Assembly (NCBI GenBank): GCA_963682175.1
Contig: OY821786.1
Span: 35,953,501-36,017,500, forward strand
Origin: Triglochin maritima
Lineage: Eukaryota > Streptophyta > Magnoliopsida > Alismatales > Juncaginaceae
Direction: 5' to 3'
Length of the DNA: 64,000 nt
The notes under the pieces are model-generated. The model was not told the origin of the DNA, did not search any database, and was given only the letters and a program-made list of their open reading frames with translations. A program made the translations under genes and the position numbers. Below are positions 34,701-48,776 of the stretch, piece after piece (the first letter of the stretch is position 1; every line of letters begins with the position of its first letter).

Positions 34701-37700
34701 TCTTAAAATCATTTGATTTTGTATATTATGGTTCATTATTTGAATATAAATATTTCTTTTATCAATAGTGTAAAGCCTCCAGGAATAAAAATTATTGACT
34801 TTGGCTCAGCATGTAAAGAGAACCAGACTGTATACTCTTACATTCAGGTCAAATATATATCTAGAGCAATTCTTATCATTTTGTGTTTTAAGATGGTCAC
34901 TTTAATTATGGGCCATGTGCTGATTCTTTTTCCTTGTTGCTCCGTTGTCTCTTATGGTCACAGAGTCGATACTACAGGTCACCTGAGGTTCTTCTTGGAT
35001 ACCCGTATCCTTTTAATGTCTTTATATTTGTATTTGGAATGAGATACATTGTTCTTACCTTCATACCTTACTTACCTACCACTATCTGCGCCAAAGACAA
35101 CCATTCCAGTTTGTTCCCTAACTCCTTATCCAGGTATACCACTGCAATTGATATGTGGTCTTTTGGATGTATAATTGCTGAGCTGTTCCTAGGGCTCCCT
35201 CTGTTTCCTGGTGCTTCGGAATATGATCTCCTCAAGAGGATGATAGACATAACCGGGTATGCTCATTTTGCATGTTGTGATCTTTAACTAGGCACAGCAG
35301 ATTGATGATATTTTAACACAATTTTATTTGAGAACTACACGTCTACACCCTTCATAACATTCGAAGTATTTCGAGAAGTTTCATCCTTTAAAACCTTGAA
35401 ATTTCATCGAGTTCCTTTTGCAAGGTTCTTTAGAAAATAAACATAGCTGACAACAGCATTTACCTTTTCTTATCAAGGGTTCATTGGTTCATTTACTACA
35501 AATTTGTATTTAAGATTACCATGAAACTATAGATGCATGGTGTGATCAAGGAAACAACACAAATGTCATGCTTCTCCAGCTGAAGAATCCACCAGTGGAT
35601 GTATTTATCATGCCAGCGTTCATTGAAATCACATTTGATTTGTCCATGCAACAGAAAGTATGATTATCACATCATCTTGTGTTGCACAAATTTGTATTTA
35701 GTACCAAATTGATTCTTTTATCTATTGTACCTGTTCTTTTCACGAGTTAAAAATTCTTGTAGATTTTTGTGCTTGTACATTAAATAAAATTTCTTAAAGA
35801 TCACTATTTAGGTTCTTTAGAATCACAAGTTCAAATTCTTTTAATTGTTTGAGACATTTTGTCATCCGAAACTTCTACTAAAATGCAAGAATTTTCTATT
35901 CACAGTCGCAACGCCACACCTTCAAGGTGAGATGTCCTATATTAAAATCAATTTTTTTGATACTGAAGCTGCAAAATTCTAAACAAGGAGCGATCTATTT
36001 TCCCACTACCATACATATGCCATATAGGGAATATGATATAATCTGCATTTGTTATACACTGTTTGTTTATCTGTTCAAGTCTAATAGACATGTATATAAT
36101 GCAGTGGACAACCTCCCGATTGTTTGCTTAGGGATGCCAAAAAGACAATGAAATTTTTTAAGCACATAGGAAGTATCCATCACCTTGATGGTAATGAACA
36201 ATTCAGCGTGAGGGCATACCATTTGTTGACAGAAGATGAATATGAAGCTGTAAGTTCTGTACTCTTTTAAGTACAAGTATTATGACTCAATTTTATTATT
36301 TGTATGTAATTTTGGTTTGTGTTTAGAGAGAGCACATAAAACCTTCAGTGGGAAAATGGTATTTCAGTCACGTGAAACTTGATGATATCGTGTCAAATTA
36401 TCCCTACAGGAGAAACCTGTCTGAAGAAGAAATATCTAAAGGTAGGTTATCACCTGTTTTAGTATATGTGGTTAACTTGGCATAATGAATAGAAATTATT
36501 CAAATGAAGCTTATCATCTTTTATGATAAATGTTTTGCCATGTCACAGAGAAGTTAATACGCATGGCAATGCTGGACTTTATAAGGGGTCTCATCGAGTT
36601 TGATCCACTGAAACGATGGACACCTTTGCAAGTTGGATTTTCAATATTGTTTTTTATTCTTTTGAAAGTAATGTTTAATGAATTACTCATACTTTATTCT
36701 TATTCTTTACAGGCTTGTAGACATCCTTTTGTCACCGGTGAACCCTTTACAGAATCTTACCACCCTCCTCCAGTAACATATCACAATGTAAGCATCTAAA
36801 TTTAGAATTCCATACGGTTTACCTTGGGGTCAGTGTACTAAAAGTAATATAGTTGCATCTTGGGGCATGGCATACTGCATGGTACAAAATTTAACTTATC
36901 CTTCCTATCGTGTTAGTGCCTTTGAGGTCAGTAGTTCAGGGGAACATAGTTGCTATATGCCACACCAAAGGGAAATGATGGGTCTCTAGTTTGTTCAAGG
37001 TTAAGAAATGCGCTTTGTGTTTTTCATGTAGAGGCGAAGTGAATAGAGTACATTAGCTATGTGATAGTATATGCGGGTTAAGACTTTATTATAAAAATGA
37101 AAAAGCTAATGCATGATGAGCATATTTTTTGCTCTAATTATATGCCATGTAAGATTATCCATAATAATTTTATAAGCAATCAGAAAGAGATTTCACAACG
37201 TTAATAGTTCAATGATATGTTAATAAAAATATATATCATGTAATAAGTCCATAATGTACATTAAATATTATTTTTATTAAATCAGTTAGGATTGAGATGA
37301 TAATTAATAAATAAATCATGAAAAATCCAACAATGTAAATTAACAAGAAAAAGTTGAAAATAATAAGTGAATATGACTCTTATTAGTAAGTAAACAACAA
37401 GTAATAAAAGATAAAGGTATGGAGAAAAAGGTTAAAGACAAACATATACCCTCAAATCTCTAGCAAATTTGTAGAATATCGAGATAAGGCAGAAGAGGAC
37501 AGAAGTGGCGGTTGGTTGTTTATTGGGTTGGGGTTAGGGTGACAAAGAACGAAGAATGAAGAATGGTCCGCTTCTTTGATGGTTAGGATTTTTAAATGAT
37601 AGAGAGGAGTATAGAGTAATTAGCTTATTTCTGCTCGCCCATTTAACATAAACATGCTCTTTTCAATAGGCTCCGTTTGTATGGTCGCATGTGGAAAACT

Positions 37701-40700
37701 CCCTGTATATGCACCTCAAAGGAATTGGGCGTGCATATTGCCAATGAGGTTCGGCCTAGCAATTGAACTGCATGCATGTCCACACTCGTATATGAAACTT
37801 CTCTAACCTATGCTGTTTCATCATATAGTTAAGTATTGGTCTGTAGCTTATTTTGAACTAACACGGTTCTGGTTCAGGATATATGGCCATAGTTACATGA
37901 ATGTTACAGCATTAATCAATAAGGGTCACTAGTGTAGTTTTGAATAAATAGATCCAAGAAGGATATTTTGTTTAAAAGAATGCTACACTTCTCCAACCTA
38001 TATTTTTGATCTTATAGTATCTTAAGCACTGGTGTTTGGTTGATGTCGACTAACATGGATTTGATTAACTAGTACAAAGCTAATTTTGTGCAGGCTCCTA
38101 AGTGTTTGATGAGCACTATGTCGAACCGTCATATGAAATAACTAATATTTTGTATTTCAGCCTGGGATTCCTAATTTTAGAGTGGATCATGGACCCGAAC
38201 AAGGGCATTGGTTAGCTTCTGGTCTTTCTCCACAGGTAATTAGTGGCTTACCGTTTTTTCAATTTTAAAGCATTGCATGGCATGGTTATAATATTATTGT
38301 TGATAGAGACATGTTTATAATATTAGTCTCTATGACGAGACACATGCATGGTCTTCTGCTGAAAGGTATTGTGGTATGGGGAGTGAAAATATTAAACCTC
38401 AGGTTATCTGAAGTATTCTAAATATAAAATATAGAATCATATTAAATCCTAAACGACTAAACACTAAGTTAGCTTCATATCAGGTCTCACTTTGGGAGTA
38501 TTGTCACCAATAAGTATTAATACAAAATTTGAATATAATTGTGAAATTATCTTGTCATATGCGCTATATATTATGTCTCTATCCTTTTTGAGTCGTAGAA
38601 TCATGTGTTCTATATGCCACAAATTACCACCACTTACGAATCCTAGAGATATACCTTACTTTCATCAAATAAATTTTTTATCAGTCAAAATATGCATGTA
38701 GCATAAACATATCTCAACACCTTTATTCCGACATTGTCCTTTGTTCAACTTTGTTTTTGATATTTCGTGGTCACTCCGCATTCACAATTTTCTAGTTAAA
38801 TTTAGACTACATTCGCAAAATCTTACCCTGTCACTACTAACCCTACTGTATCGTACAAGTTGCTAGATCTCCGCGTGACCCTTCATCTAAACCATCTCAT
38901 GGCCACATACCCGCATATGACATAAGCAAAGTCATCATATAACTCTTTTGCACACCAAGAGGTAGAGCATCCGCCCATCTCGATAGACATGGAAAATGTT
39001 CCAATGATTAACTTTTACAATCACTCGTAAAATACCATCATTTGTCACCATTGTCAAAAGACATTCAATTTCTCTAATTCTTGCATCTATGCTCATCTAT
39101 TACAAACTTGCAGTGCATGCTTCCCCCTATCATTTCCTCTCGCAGTCACTGGAATACCTGAAGTACTGATAAGTACTATATATCATATATGTCTATGTAT
39201 GTTGCCACATTTTTGTCTCTTGCAATCGTCGTACTTCTAATACAACAAATATCTTTCTGATACAGATAAACTCTATTAACTGTACTCTGCTCCAAAATAA
39301 GTTCTAAGCCTGCAACTAGGTCTTTTTAGTATTGATATGAATTGAATAGTCATGATATTAGGAATTAAGGTAGGATATTGATAGTGGCAAAGCTCAAAAG
39401 TAACACTCTTTGCTGTTTATGCCCTCTGCTCTGTACCGCCAAGCAATGAAATGTCATTTACATATGAGGTGTTTATGGTGTTATACAAAGTCGAAGCTCC
39501 ACTTTTAACGTATATGTCATTAAATAGGTAATTTAATATTTCAAACTTTTGAACTTTAGAAAACCAAACAATTTAAGTTGCTCGAGATTTAGTAGGTTTT
39601 GAACAGGTAAATATGTTGTAATCAGGAAACTGATACACTGTTATACATCTATGCTTTATTAGCCATTAGTGTCAAATTAATTGTTTTCTCCAACATCAGC
39701 CGTAACATTTATTACTTTTGTCTAGGTTTCAAATATGGGGAGAGGTTTTTTTCCAAGTAGTCCCCACGTTGCAATGATGCATTTGCCCCATGGTGGTGGC
39801 TATGGCAGCTGGGGAAGCTATGGTAGCTATTCGGATAATGCCGGCCCAGGGACAAGCTTTGGAGATACTAATATGCATGGGTATTATTCTTTTGGTGGTC
39901 CCTCTGGCCTGAGCATTCCAAAGCAGTTTGGTCGATCAAAGTTAGGATCTAGTCCTGATGCACGTGCCATACCTCAATATTCTTATGGCACTGGGTTAGG
40001 AATGAGTCCTTCAGGAACATTCAGGCCAATGTCACTTGGAGCCAGCCCCTCCCAGTTTACACCTCCATCGTCTCAAGCTCAGGTTTCAAACATTTCTCCT
40101 GGAAAGTATGGTCCAACATCTCCTGCCAAAGGTGGTTCTTACAGTTCTACTCTGGGAAAAGCAGCTGCTGTGGCCCAATATAATAAAAGGAGAAATTGGG
40201 GGCATCAAGGATCTTTCCCTTTTCATCATCCAGAGAGTTCATCTCAGCATAGTCATGTGCACCACTTTGATAGTATTGCATGTGGCGGTCCTGAGCAAAA
40301 TTCTCAAGGGCTTATTCCTTCTCCTCGTGGTGCACAATTGATTCCATCAACCTGGTGGAATGAAAGAGGTTCAGGTGAGCCCACAACAAGAAATATTTTG
40401 CCAATTCAGCAGAATGTGAAACCATCACATCCAGGAAATTCTACTGAAGCTAGGTTTCTTTCGGAGTCGTCATCTGGTAAGCCGGAATCCCGTTCTTCCC
40501 TGGATCCTGGAGATTGGGACCCCAATTACAGGTCAGTCGAAATCATTTACTTGCTTTTACTTTTAATTTTTGATCATTTATATTCCTATTAATTTATATT
40601 ATGACCTCTTGTTCATTGTATGGTAACATCTCATCTTTCTCTTTCATGAATTTGTGGTTACATATATCATCACTTGCAAGTTACTACTTTGAGTTACAGT

Positions 40701-42497
40701 TTTATGTGGTTGATTATGTATTGAGGTACTATTTAGACTGCTAAGCCACGGTATGTAAAGAAGCCACATTTATAAATGTCCAATAGACATGAGAATGTGG
40801 CCACAATATATCCGTATTATAGTTAAGGTTGATGAATAGCTTCTGCATGTGGGATGCATCTTTGACTTAATCTTTCTGTTCTTTACCTAATGATCAGTGG
40901 TGACCAAATGTAGCCCAAATATTTATGTTAGTATCTAATAGTGTGGGTTTCCAACTCATAAGTCAAAAGAAATTGGTTATCAGTCTTATGATTTATGAGT
41001 GGAATCAACCAAGATCTTGCAAATCAAGTCCAAATTTCAATGGGGGACTATTCTCAACATCCCCCACACATGTGTCGTCTAAGTCCAAAATATATAAGGT
41101 TAAACATGGATGGATATGTTGGACCGGCAGTTAGGCCTTTTGGCTCTAATACCATATTAGAGTGTCACTGTCTAATTTAAAACTAATTGGTTGTGAGTGG
41201 ATTGGCCCAAGATATTATTAGTTACAATGATAGTCCAAACTGTCTAGTTTTTTTTTTGATCGGTCTAGTCCAAACTGTCTAGAGTAGGACTATTATAAAG
41301 AGTACCATTACACCAGGACAATGTCACTATATGTCATCTTTCTAGTTACTAGATTATGGTTGAATAAGATGATAAGTTTTAGAATACATAATTGATAATT
41401 CATTTATTTTATTAGGTGTCTGGTTATGGCCAGGCATTTGTTTATACAGTTTGACCTTCTCTAATATCTTTTATTTGACCGATAGAAAAATGTATTTTAT
41501 TGGGGTGTATTATTGCATAATGCTCATTTACTAGTGCAGCAGTGGTATGTTACAATAATGCTTTTGCTAGTATGAAAATGCAGTGATAGATAGGCAATGG
41601 ATCTGTAATATTAGAATAGTGGCTATGATTTTAAAGATATCTTTTTGCTCCAGCGATGATCTTCTATTGCAAGAAGACAGTTTGGACACCAGCAGTATGG
41701 TTTCTGGAATCAACAATTTGCACCTTAATGTGAAGATGGATCCTGCAATTCCTGGTGTGGGGTCTGGTAGAGATAGACGTGGCTATTCTCAGCCTCGTTC
41801 AAATACTATTTCACTAGATACAAGGTCTGTAATCTGTTATGTTAAAAATCATATAGCTTTTATGTGTTCCTGTCGTTCCAATCTTTCAGTAGCACCTATT
41901 ATTTTGTACAGTACACTTCATAGGTTCGCAGAATCTGTGTTCGTTTCATCTCGTTATAGCAACTAACTGAGGTCTATTCTGGAAGTTTCAGCTTTTGCCA
42001 GCCAGATCCATTTCCCAGTTACATTTTACATTCATTAGATAATCATCATTTTTCTATACCTTCTAACTTTTAGTTTGTTTAATACACTCAGTGCTGTTAC
42101 GTGATGATTTTTCTATACCTTCTAGCTTTTGGTTTGATTAATGCATGCTACTTTTACTTGTGGCAACAGGATAAATGGCCAACATCAGATAGGGTCAAAC
42201 TCAAGCAGACAGCCTTCATTTCATGAGATCCATCCTGGAAGCGGACCAAGTGGTTATAACCTACCAATCAACATGCCGCATCACATGGCTCATCATGCAC
42301 AAAGTTCTCCAAGCCGTTTCGCTCAGCAGCCTACTCAGCAAATAAACCCTACGACGTCAAATTCAGTTAATCCCGACAGGAACTGTCAAAGAGGGCAATC
42401 AGTGAGGGCTCATTATGGTTCAGAAGATCCACAGGCTTCACAAAGTGTTGCATTTAGGGGTGTCCCTACCTGGGGTAATCTTAGTCATCTTCCATGA
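31778..42497 (+). CDS. YAK1: YAK1-type DYRK dual-specificity protein kinase
   Basis: DYRK/YAK1 kinases autophosphorylate a loop tyrosine, then phosphorylate Ser/Thr; plant YAK1 acts in TOR-linked growth control. Seventeen exons: 31778-31873, 33201-33400, 34016-34169, 34257-34363, 34456-34525, 34603-34685, 34769-34847, 34964-35004, 35134-35256, 36105-36249, 36327-36441, 36549-36631, 36713-36787, 38161-38235, 39726-40531, 41654-41824, 42170-42497. All phases agree, giving 916 residues against about 956 in Arabidopsis. Visible are the Gly loop GQGTFGQV (107-114), Lys129 in [15 protein letters not shown] (224-231), DFG (247-249), the loop YSY (Tyr261 the expected autophosphorylation site), [12 protein letters not shown] and [15 protein letters not shown]. 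The C-terminal 400 residues are Gly/Ser/His/Pro-rich and contain the conserved [15 protein letters not shown] block. The gene looks intact. Confidence 0.95.
31953..32345 (+). repeat. Degenerate G-rich repeats in YAK1 intron 1
   Basis: About six copies of GTCAAAGGTGGGATCTTTCT followed by GGGGTTTTGGTTGTGAAT occur near 31953, 32002, 32105, 32179, 32238 and 32311, spaced irregularly by 49-103 bp. They start 80 bases inside the 1327-bp first intron. Confidence 0.65.
40935..41300 (-). mobile_element. TRIM (miniature LTR retrotransposon) in YAK1 intron 15
   Basis: On the minus strand the order is: an LTR-like block (about 41300-41158), a primer site TGGTATTAGAGCCA (41154-41141, close to the initiator-Met tRNA complement TGGTATCAGAGCC), a short spacer, a purine tract ATGTGTGGGGGATGT (41071-41057), and a second LTR-like block beginning TGAGAATAGTCCC at 41056. 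The two blocks share AATAGTCC, TTTGGACT, ATCTTGG, TCCACTCA and AACCAATT in the same order. The lack of coding DNA and the small size fit a TRIM. Outer ends are approximate. Confidence 0.65.
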
Positions 42498-45400
42498 TGC
42501 CAAGCAGTACTTGTGATGTTTCCCACCATAATTGTTAAACTTAGAATTTGTGCTTTTCAATGGTGTCATTCGATATTGTTCTCCTATATTTTTGATACAT
42601 ACATCATAATTTAAGCGAGGAAACTCCTGGTTGCTTGATTTTGATTAAGCACTTTCTCAATCTGATGGGTTTTACCTTGGACAAAATGAATACCCTATGC
42701 ATTATAGTGGATTTACCTTTAGTCATCAGCAATTTTTCTTGCAAAATCTCTAAATATTTCTTTTCTGGTAAGCCTTCCAAAATTGTTTTCGTTCATTTCT
42801 CCTTTTTTTCAGGGTAACTGTTAAGAATCTTTTATTCTTTTTTTTATCAGAGTTTTTACCTTTTCCTCCATATGGTTTCATTGTTTATCCGTCTTCTAAA
42901 TGTTTTCCTTCTTTCTGTAATAGGGCAGCAGGTTGGTCACCCAATTGCTGCAGTCCTACCATCATACCGTACAAGAAATGATTATGGAAGGATTTCCTAG
43001 TGAGCGAGCCTAATAGTATTCCCTTGCATAGGGATGCTAGAGTTCTCACTTGCAGTGGAATCTGTATTTCAGTTATAGCCGCGGATGGATGAAAGAACAG
43101 CCTGTAGGGCGTCCTTGGTTTTGTGTTTCTGGAAATCTTCATGTTGGGCCTCCTTGATCCGTTGTGCTTCATAAACAACTGGTTATATAAAATTTATTGC
43201 ACTCACACATTTCTTTGGGTCTTGATCTTCTACTTTATTTTATTCTGGGTTTAACATCTAACCTTGACTCTCTGACTACTGTAATTTTGCTAACCAAGAA
43301 CTCCCAAACTCCTGCTTGTTCGTTGCTTATTTTATTCGAAGTTGTAATTTTATGTATCAGAATGTCTGATATTCTCTCTGAAGTATTATTCTGTACTAGT
43401 TTAGTTACTCATGCCTTGGTGTCAACGTCATTTTCCTCTATTTTCATTAAGCCATAAACTTTGCTTAACATTTAGGTTCTATCTGCATTCTGTAGTATGA
43501 ATGCTGTTCTGAGGGATATGGTTTAGTGGTCTGGTTACCGCGATCAACATCCCCGTTGGTTCATATACATGTCCAAAAGTTTATGTTTGGGTAGGGCTAA
43601 AGAATGTGGTTACTTTCCTTTTATTCTAATTGATAACAGTTTTATGTTACGAGTGCAGGATGCTTAAGATTAACCAGTTTGTTGCAGATCTTAATGTCAC
43701 TTGGATGCCACTCCTTTGCGAGATTGAAGGAATGTTCACACTCATCGATATGCACTGAATGATAACGAAGTAAGCTTTCCAATGTAGAAAAAGATACTGT
43801 CGTTAGCGGTTACTATGAATTACTTCTTTTCTTATGTGTTCTAGTTTTCTGCTCAGTTAACGTGTTCTGCAAATATTACCTTGGTTCTCTACATGGACTA
43901 GATTGAACACTTGTTTAAGAAATCAAACGTCAGTTTGCTTGCAAACTTTGGGATTTTTTGATTATTTAATTATGGTTTGACGCCATTGTAAGTCACCATA
44001 AGAGTAGAATATCAATCTCTTGCCAAATTTATTTTCCTTTGGTATTGGATAACCATATTTTTGCTTTTCTTAGATGTAAATAGTTATACCATCATTATGA
44101 ACTGTTTTACATTGCTGCTAAGTTTATTTATTTCTTAATTAGTCTTCGTAGATGAGAAACTACCCTATGGTTTTTGTTTCTTTGGGTAGCCTTTTCTTTG
44201 AGTTCTTTGCGATAAATGTTACTTTTGTTTCTTTATAATTTATATCCTATTAGATTGCTTGTATTACCAATAAAATTTTGGTTAGGAGGAAACTTAAATT
44301 GTGAATGTAGACTAGCATGTATGATGAGGAAATCCTTGATCTTAAGGTCTGTCGGGGAAAAGTGCCTTATGTCTTTTGATACGGTCAGTTTTGAAAATAT
44401 ATCTCATGGTGGTTCTATAATAGCAGATCACTTGTTGTTTGTTATCTTGGTTTGCTACCTTCTGTAATGGTTCTAGTTTGGGATGGAAGGTTTTGTTGTT
44501 GTTGCTGTACCCTGCGGAATGATTGCATTTTTGGTGTTTCAGATGTTCGTCATTTAAGAAAAATTTCACGTCTCTACTCAAATTGTTACATTGAGTTTGA
44601 TTAATTTTGATCCAATTTTTGAGGCACCATTCTGGCCTGAATGTGACGCTTCCTTGGTTTATTTTCGTAAGTTTGATATTTGATGTGCCAGAAGTTATGG
44701 TAATCTTCTTGTTTCGTGTCAAAAAATCGGATGCATCATGGCTAACATCCTCAGATCCTCTCTCTTTTAATGTTGTCGTCGTCGTCGTCATCTTACACTT
44801 TGGAAGGGGTTTGGATGTGATGGACTGATAAGAGATTCTGGGGAGAAATCTATCGTAGTTTTGATCTGTTGTGATTAAAAATAATACTTGGTTGCTTTGC
44901 TTTGTGTTTGATACCCTCGTGTTTTGCACTTATCTGTCTTTTAAAAATAACCACTCGATAAAGTATGGATTGTTTCCACAACAATAGAACAATCTCTATT
45001 GCTAGTTGCTACAAGCTTACAACATCATAGGTTTGATAGACATTTCGTCTTTATATTGCATAATGTCATATATCTTCAGGCACATCTCACCTCACATATC
45101 ACTGGCGGCATGTTTTCAAATTTTAGACTTTCAACGTGTCCATATTTTCGATGGTTTTAACGTGGAAATTATGCCCTATTAATGGAGCAAATATGGAGAT
45201 CCATCTAGAGTTTGGTGATGTCGGGACGTAAGAACATGGGTTAATTTAGCTTTAATAGGACCTAAAGTAACAGTGGCGAACTGGCGATGCAGGTTAAGTG
45301 AAATTTAACAGTATTTAAGGGAGAAAGACAACATCCATTCAATTGTAAAATCGATTGATGCATGAAAAGCATGAAATGTAAAAACATGAAGGATGTGCGG

Positions 45401-45862
45401 GTCGTAGATAAAAAGGTTATAAAAGTGAAATGGAAAATACATGAAAGATTACGGAAAAAAAATTAGGTACTCGTTTAAAAATCAACAAGGGTTGAAGTCT
45501 AAAGAAAGAACATCCGTATCTCATAGGGCCGTCAATTCTAGTTTGAATTTGACTCGAAAAACGTTTGGTTTTGGTTTAACTTGAAAATGATTTTTTTTGA
45601 TGAAAAATAAAAAATTCATATGACTTGTTTAGATAAACTATCCGTTCGAACTTGAAAAATAATAATTGAGAATCGACTTGAAAATTTGATTTTAAATTTT
45701 TTATTATTTTATTTATATTTTTTATATATTTGGTAAAAACATAATTTAGTATTTATGACTCAGAAGTTTCTCTGAACTAAACACACCTTCTATCCCATCT
45801 CTAAATAAAAAATAAAAATTCAGAACATTTTTTTCAACGCAACATAAACCAGATCTTATGTC
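42498..45862. other. Downstream region of YAK1, no gene recognised
   Basis: The first part should be the YAK1 3' UTR, perhaps with spliced segments: AG/G-type acceptor-like sites are visible near 42922 and 43660. A (GTC)n microsatellite lies near 44775-44790. Long open stretches on the minus strand at 44342-44929 have no recognisable motif. I see no other gene. Confidence 0.4.
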
Positions 45863-48776
45863 ATGTCTTTTTGTCTGTTTTCTCGTTCTCGACCAATGAC
45901 AACTCCACTGTTGTCGCGTCTTGAAACCCGCCAAACCCTAATCCTAAACCGCATCTCATCCCTCGAATCCTCCACGACGGAAGGTCGTCTGTCGGCCCTG
46001 CTTCGCTCCTGCGGTGTGTCGGATTTCGAGTTCAAGAGGGTCGCGGAGGACTACTACGACTGGGGTTTGGAGAGACGAAGGGACGCCATTGGGGCCGCGT
46101 CTGTCCACCATCTCTGCAAGACCATTGTCATGGTATGTATGTATGCTTCACCAATTCATGGATTTTGTTATTTATACAGGAAAACAGTTTCTACGATAGT
46201 TTTTTGGTGATTGGTTTGTAGGAAAATTTAAATTAATTTTGGTGTGAATTTACACTTTTACTGTAAGTTCTTAGAAAGTTGTGGAACTGAGTTCTGAATT
46301 TATTTTCCACACTTTTTGCAAACCAATCACACCTTAAAAATCTCAATTTTTTAAATTGGTTTACAGAAAAACTAACAAAATTTGGGAACTGGAGTTCCAT
46401 GACTTCCAAAAACGATAATAGAAATGAGTTCTCTCATTTCCACTTAAGGTGTGATTGGTTTGTCGGAAGTAGCGAAAAATTCAGAACTCAATTTCATGGT
46501 TTCCTTAGAATTTAGAGTGGAAGTGACGGGAAGTCATTTACAATGCAATTTCATAAGGGTTTGGAACTCATGGAACTTAGTTTCCTGAATTATTTTAAGT
46601 TTTTCTGCAAACCAATCACTTGAAAACTATTTTGGAAGTCAGTTTCCTTACTTTCAAGTTGAGTTCTTGCAAACTAATTGCATTCTTTAAGGTGTGATTG
46701 ATTTGCATGAGAACTTAAGGGGCACGCTAGTTTGTTCTTGAAATCCTAAACCTTTCATCGGATACGAGAGCAGGACCTCATGGAACCATCAACAATTAAT
46801 TCATTAGAAGTCAGGGTAGTTGGACTTCCCAGAAAAGTCCTGGGTAATTCGTTTAAAAGTTCTCGGTGTTTGGGTTTTAAAAAGGGTTGGGGTGAAGTGG
46901 ATAAAATCTATTAGAATTTTTTGGCCATTATCAACCACTCATGGATATTGTACCACTCTTCAATGTATTCGCAACACAATGGACGTGTTTTCTCCACACA
47001 AGTACGCAACTGGAGGAAGGAACATGACACGTGATGATTGCTAATCCTAATTTGATGTATGATGGTTTGAGTAAAGTGAGCCTAACGGTAAATTTGTTTA
47101 TTTGTTGTTAGGATTTGTGGTGATTTCTAAGCAAAGTGTACCCAAGTAGGAATCCGATACAAGAACTTGAGAAATAGTTATGTACTTATATGTTGACTTG
47201 GAGAGGAATGGCTTGAACTAGGTGTTTTAATCAACAAAACTTGAAGAGAAAAATACTACTGTTCATGTTAGTTTGAAGTTTATGAAATCAAGCTGAAATC
47301 AAACTTGTACCCCAGGAATAAAGTGGTTGGTTCTTTAACAGTGAAAAAAAAAAACTGCCGTACATAAACATGAACTTACCACGTATTCAGGGTAGCAGTG
47401 TTAGCCATTCTGAAACTATCTCTGCATTAATATAAATTTCAACCATATTGTTTCTTTATTCATTGTCATGATAGAGGGCTATGTTCTTCTCAGGTCAATA
47501 CTCAAGCTCATGCAAGTGTCACAGATTGTAGTGACCGGAATAATTCAAAGTACTATGTTGTGGTTGTTCAGGTAGCATCTTTGCTGCACTTACTTCTGCT
47601 GGTATTGTAATTTGATACGGTTCCATATACTTTGCATCTGATAATTAATACATTGCAGTACACAGCACGACTTAGTGCCGAGAATATTAAAAACTTCCTC
47701 TACACCCTCAACAATGGGAAGATAGCAAAAAAGAGATTTAACAGTGAGTTTTTATCCATTGGTTAACTCCTTTCTTGGTAATTAAAAAATATTGATTCGT
47801 AGATTGATTAGATTCCCATTTGCCTTCTTCGTTTAATATCTCACTCATTTTACATCGTAAATTTGTCACAAAGGCTCAAGCTCTTGGAATTTACACATCA
47901 CAATGTTTTTTATTATTATTTCTAAGCATAATTTGTAGATACTGGCACTGTCCATCATCCCAAATATCAATGTGCACATTATGGATCAACAATGAAAAAT
48001 ACTGCATGTTTTTTACTCTTTTCTTGCACATCTCCTGACTCATACACAACCACATTTCATTTTATTACTAGTGAAAAATTGTTTGTGGCTGTCATAAATG
48101 TCCTTCAAAGGGGTTAACACCAGTCTTTTGGAGCAATTTGATTTTCATATAATAAAAATGATGCTACTCACTCTCTGTTTAATTTATTATGCTTTGTTTG
48201 ACTTAATTATTGTCTCTTCTACCTTTTCAGTTTTAAATCATGTTCTTTTTTCCTTATTGAGGTAGTGAGGCTAGCACCTGAGGAGGAATCAATTAAACTC
48301 ACTGGCTTTGTGCACAATGGAGTTACATGCGTTGGCATGAAGACAGACATCCCGGTAGATGCGATTTTTCAGAAAATATTCATTGTTTCATGCATAATAC
48401 TTAACCATTTTGTGAAATATACAAAACTTGAGGATTTTGATCTATCGGATATATTTGTAAATAATCTCAATTCGGTGACAAGTATTTTTATATAACTTGA
48501 TTTCATTGGGCCTAAGTAACAACATTTTATCTTTGCCCAGTGTTACTTCGTTATATATACACACATACATTTCTGTTTTAGAGAGGGAGCTTGCAACTTG
48601 CAACTGTAACAACATCTATATTTTGGTGTTTTCAGGTGATCTTGGACGAGGCGATTGTGAAGTTGACCCCTGATTTCTTCTGGTTAGGAGGTGGTGAGGT
48701 GGACCTGAAGCTTGGAATACGAACCCCTCAATTCATGGATTCTTTCAACCCTCTTATTGTAAATTGTAGCACATGA
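45863..48776 (+). CDS. YbaK/ProX-like aminoacyl-tRNA deacylase-domain protein
   Basis: YbaK-fold proteins (Pfam tRNA_edit) hydrolyse mischarged aminoacyl-tRNAs or act as related trans-editing factors; the substrate here cannot be read from sequence. Five exons, 45863-46132, 47494-47571, 47659-47743, 48266-48354 and 48636-48776, join with GT-AG sites and consistent phases to give 220 residues. The domain covers about residues 70-210. It shows KYYVVVVQYTARLS, LNNGKIAKKRFNMRLAPEEE, the hallmark LTGFVHNGVTCVGMKTDIPV, and DFFWLGGGEVDLKLGI. The first 60 residues form a helical-looking N-terminal extension (LLSRLETRQTLILNRISSLE). A second in-frame ATG at 45896 is also possible. Intron 1 (1361 bp) holds a MITE cluster. 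It converges on ATG8. Confidence 0.88.
46205..46720. mobile_element. Cluster of MITE-like copies in YbaK-like intron 1
   Basis: Ends of the form GGTGTGATTGGTTTG occur at about 46207, 46447 and 46690, and their inverse CAAACCAATCAC at about 46319 and 46610. This suggests one element at about 46207-46336 and a related one at about 46447-46625. The same ends bound the element at 23672-24006. There is no coding sense. Confidence 0.5.

Noticed and set aside
37130..37680. Possible MITE in YAK1 intron 13 with GAGCAT/ATGCTC near its ends
   Set aside because: The matching ends are only about six bases and I could not find a target duplication.
43515..43580. tRNA-like stretch: GGATATG...CATGTCC can pair as a 7-bp acceptor stem, with TTAGTGG inside
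   Set aside because: Only about 61 bases lie between the stem ends, no anticodon arm forms and the B box is poor. The pairing is likely chance.
44342..44929. 195-codon open stretch on the minus strand downstream of YAK1
   Set aside because: It has no recognisable domain, biased composition and no splice or promoter context.
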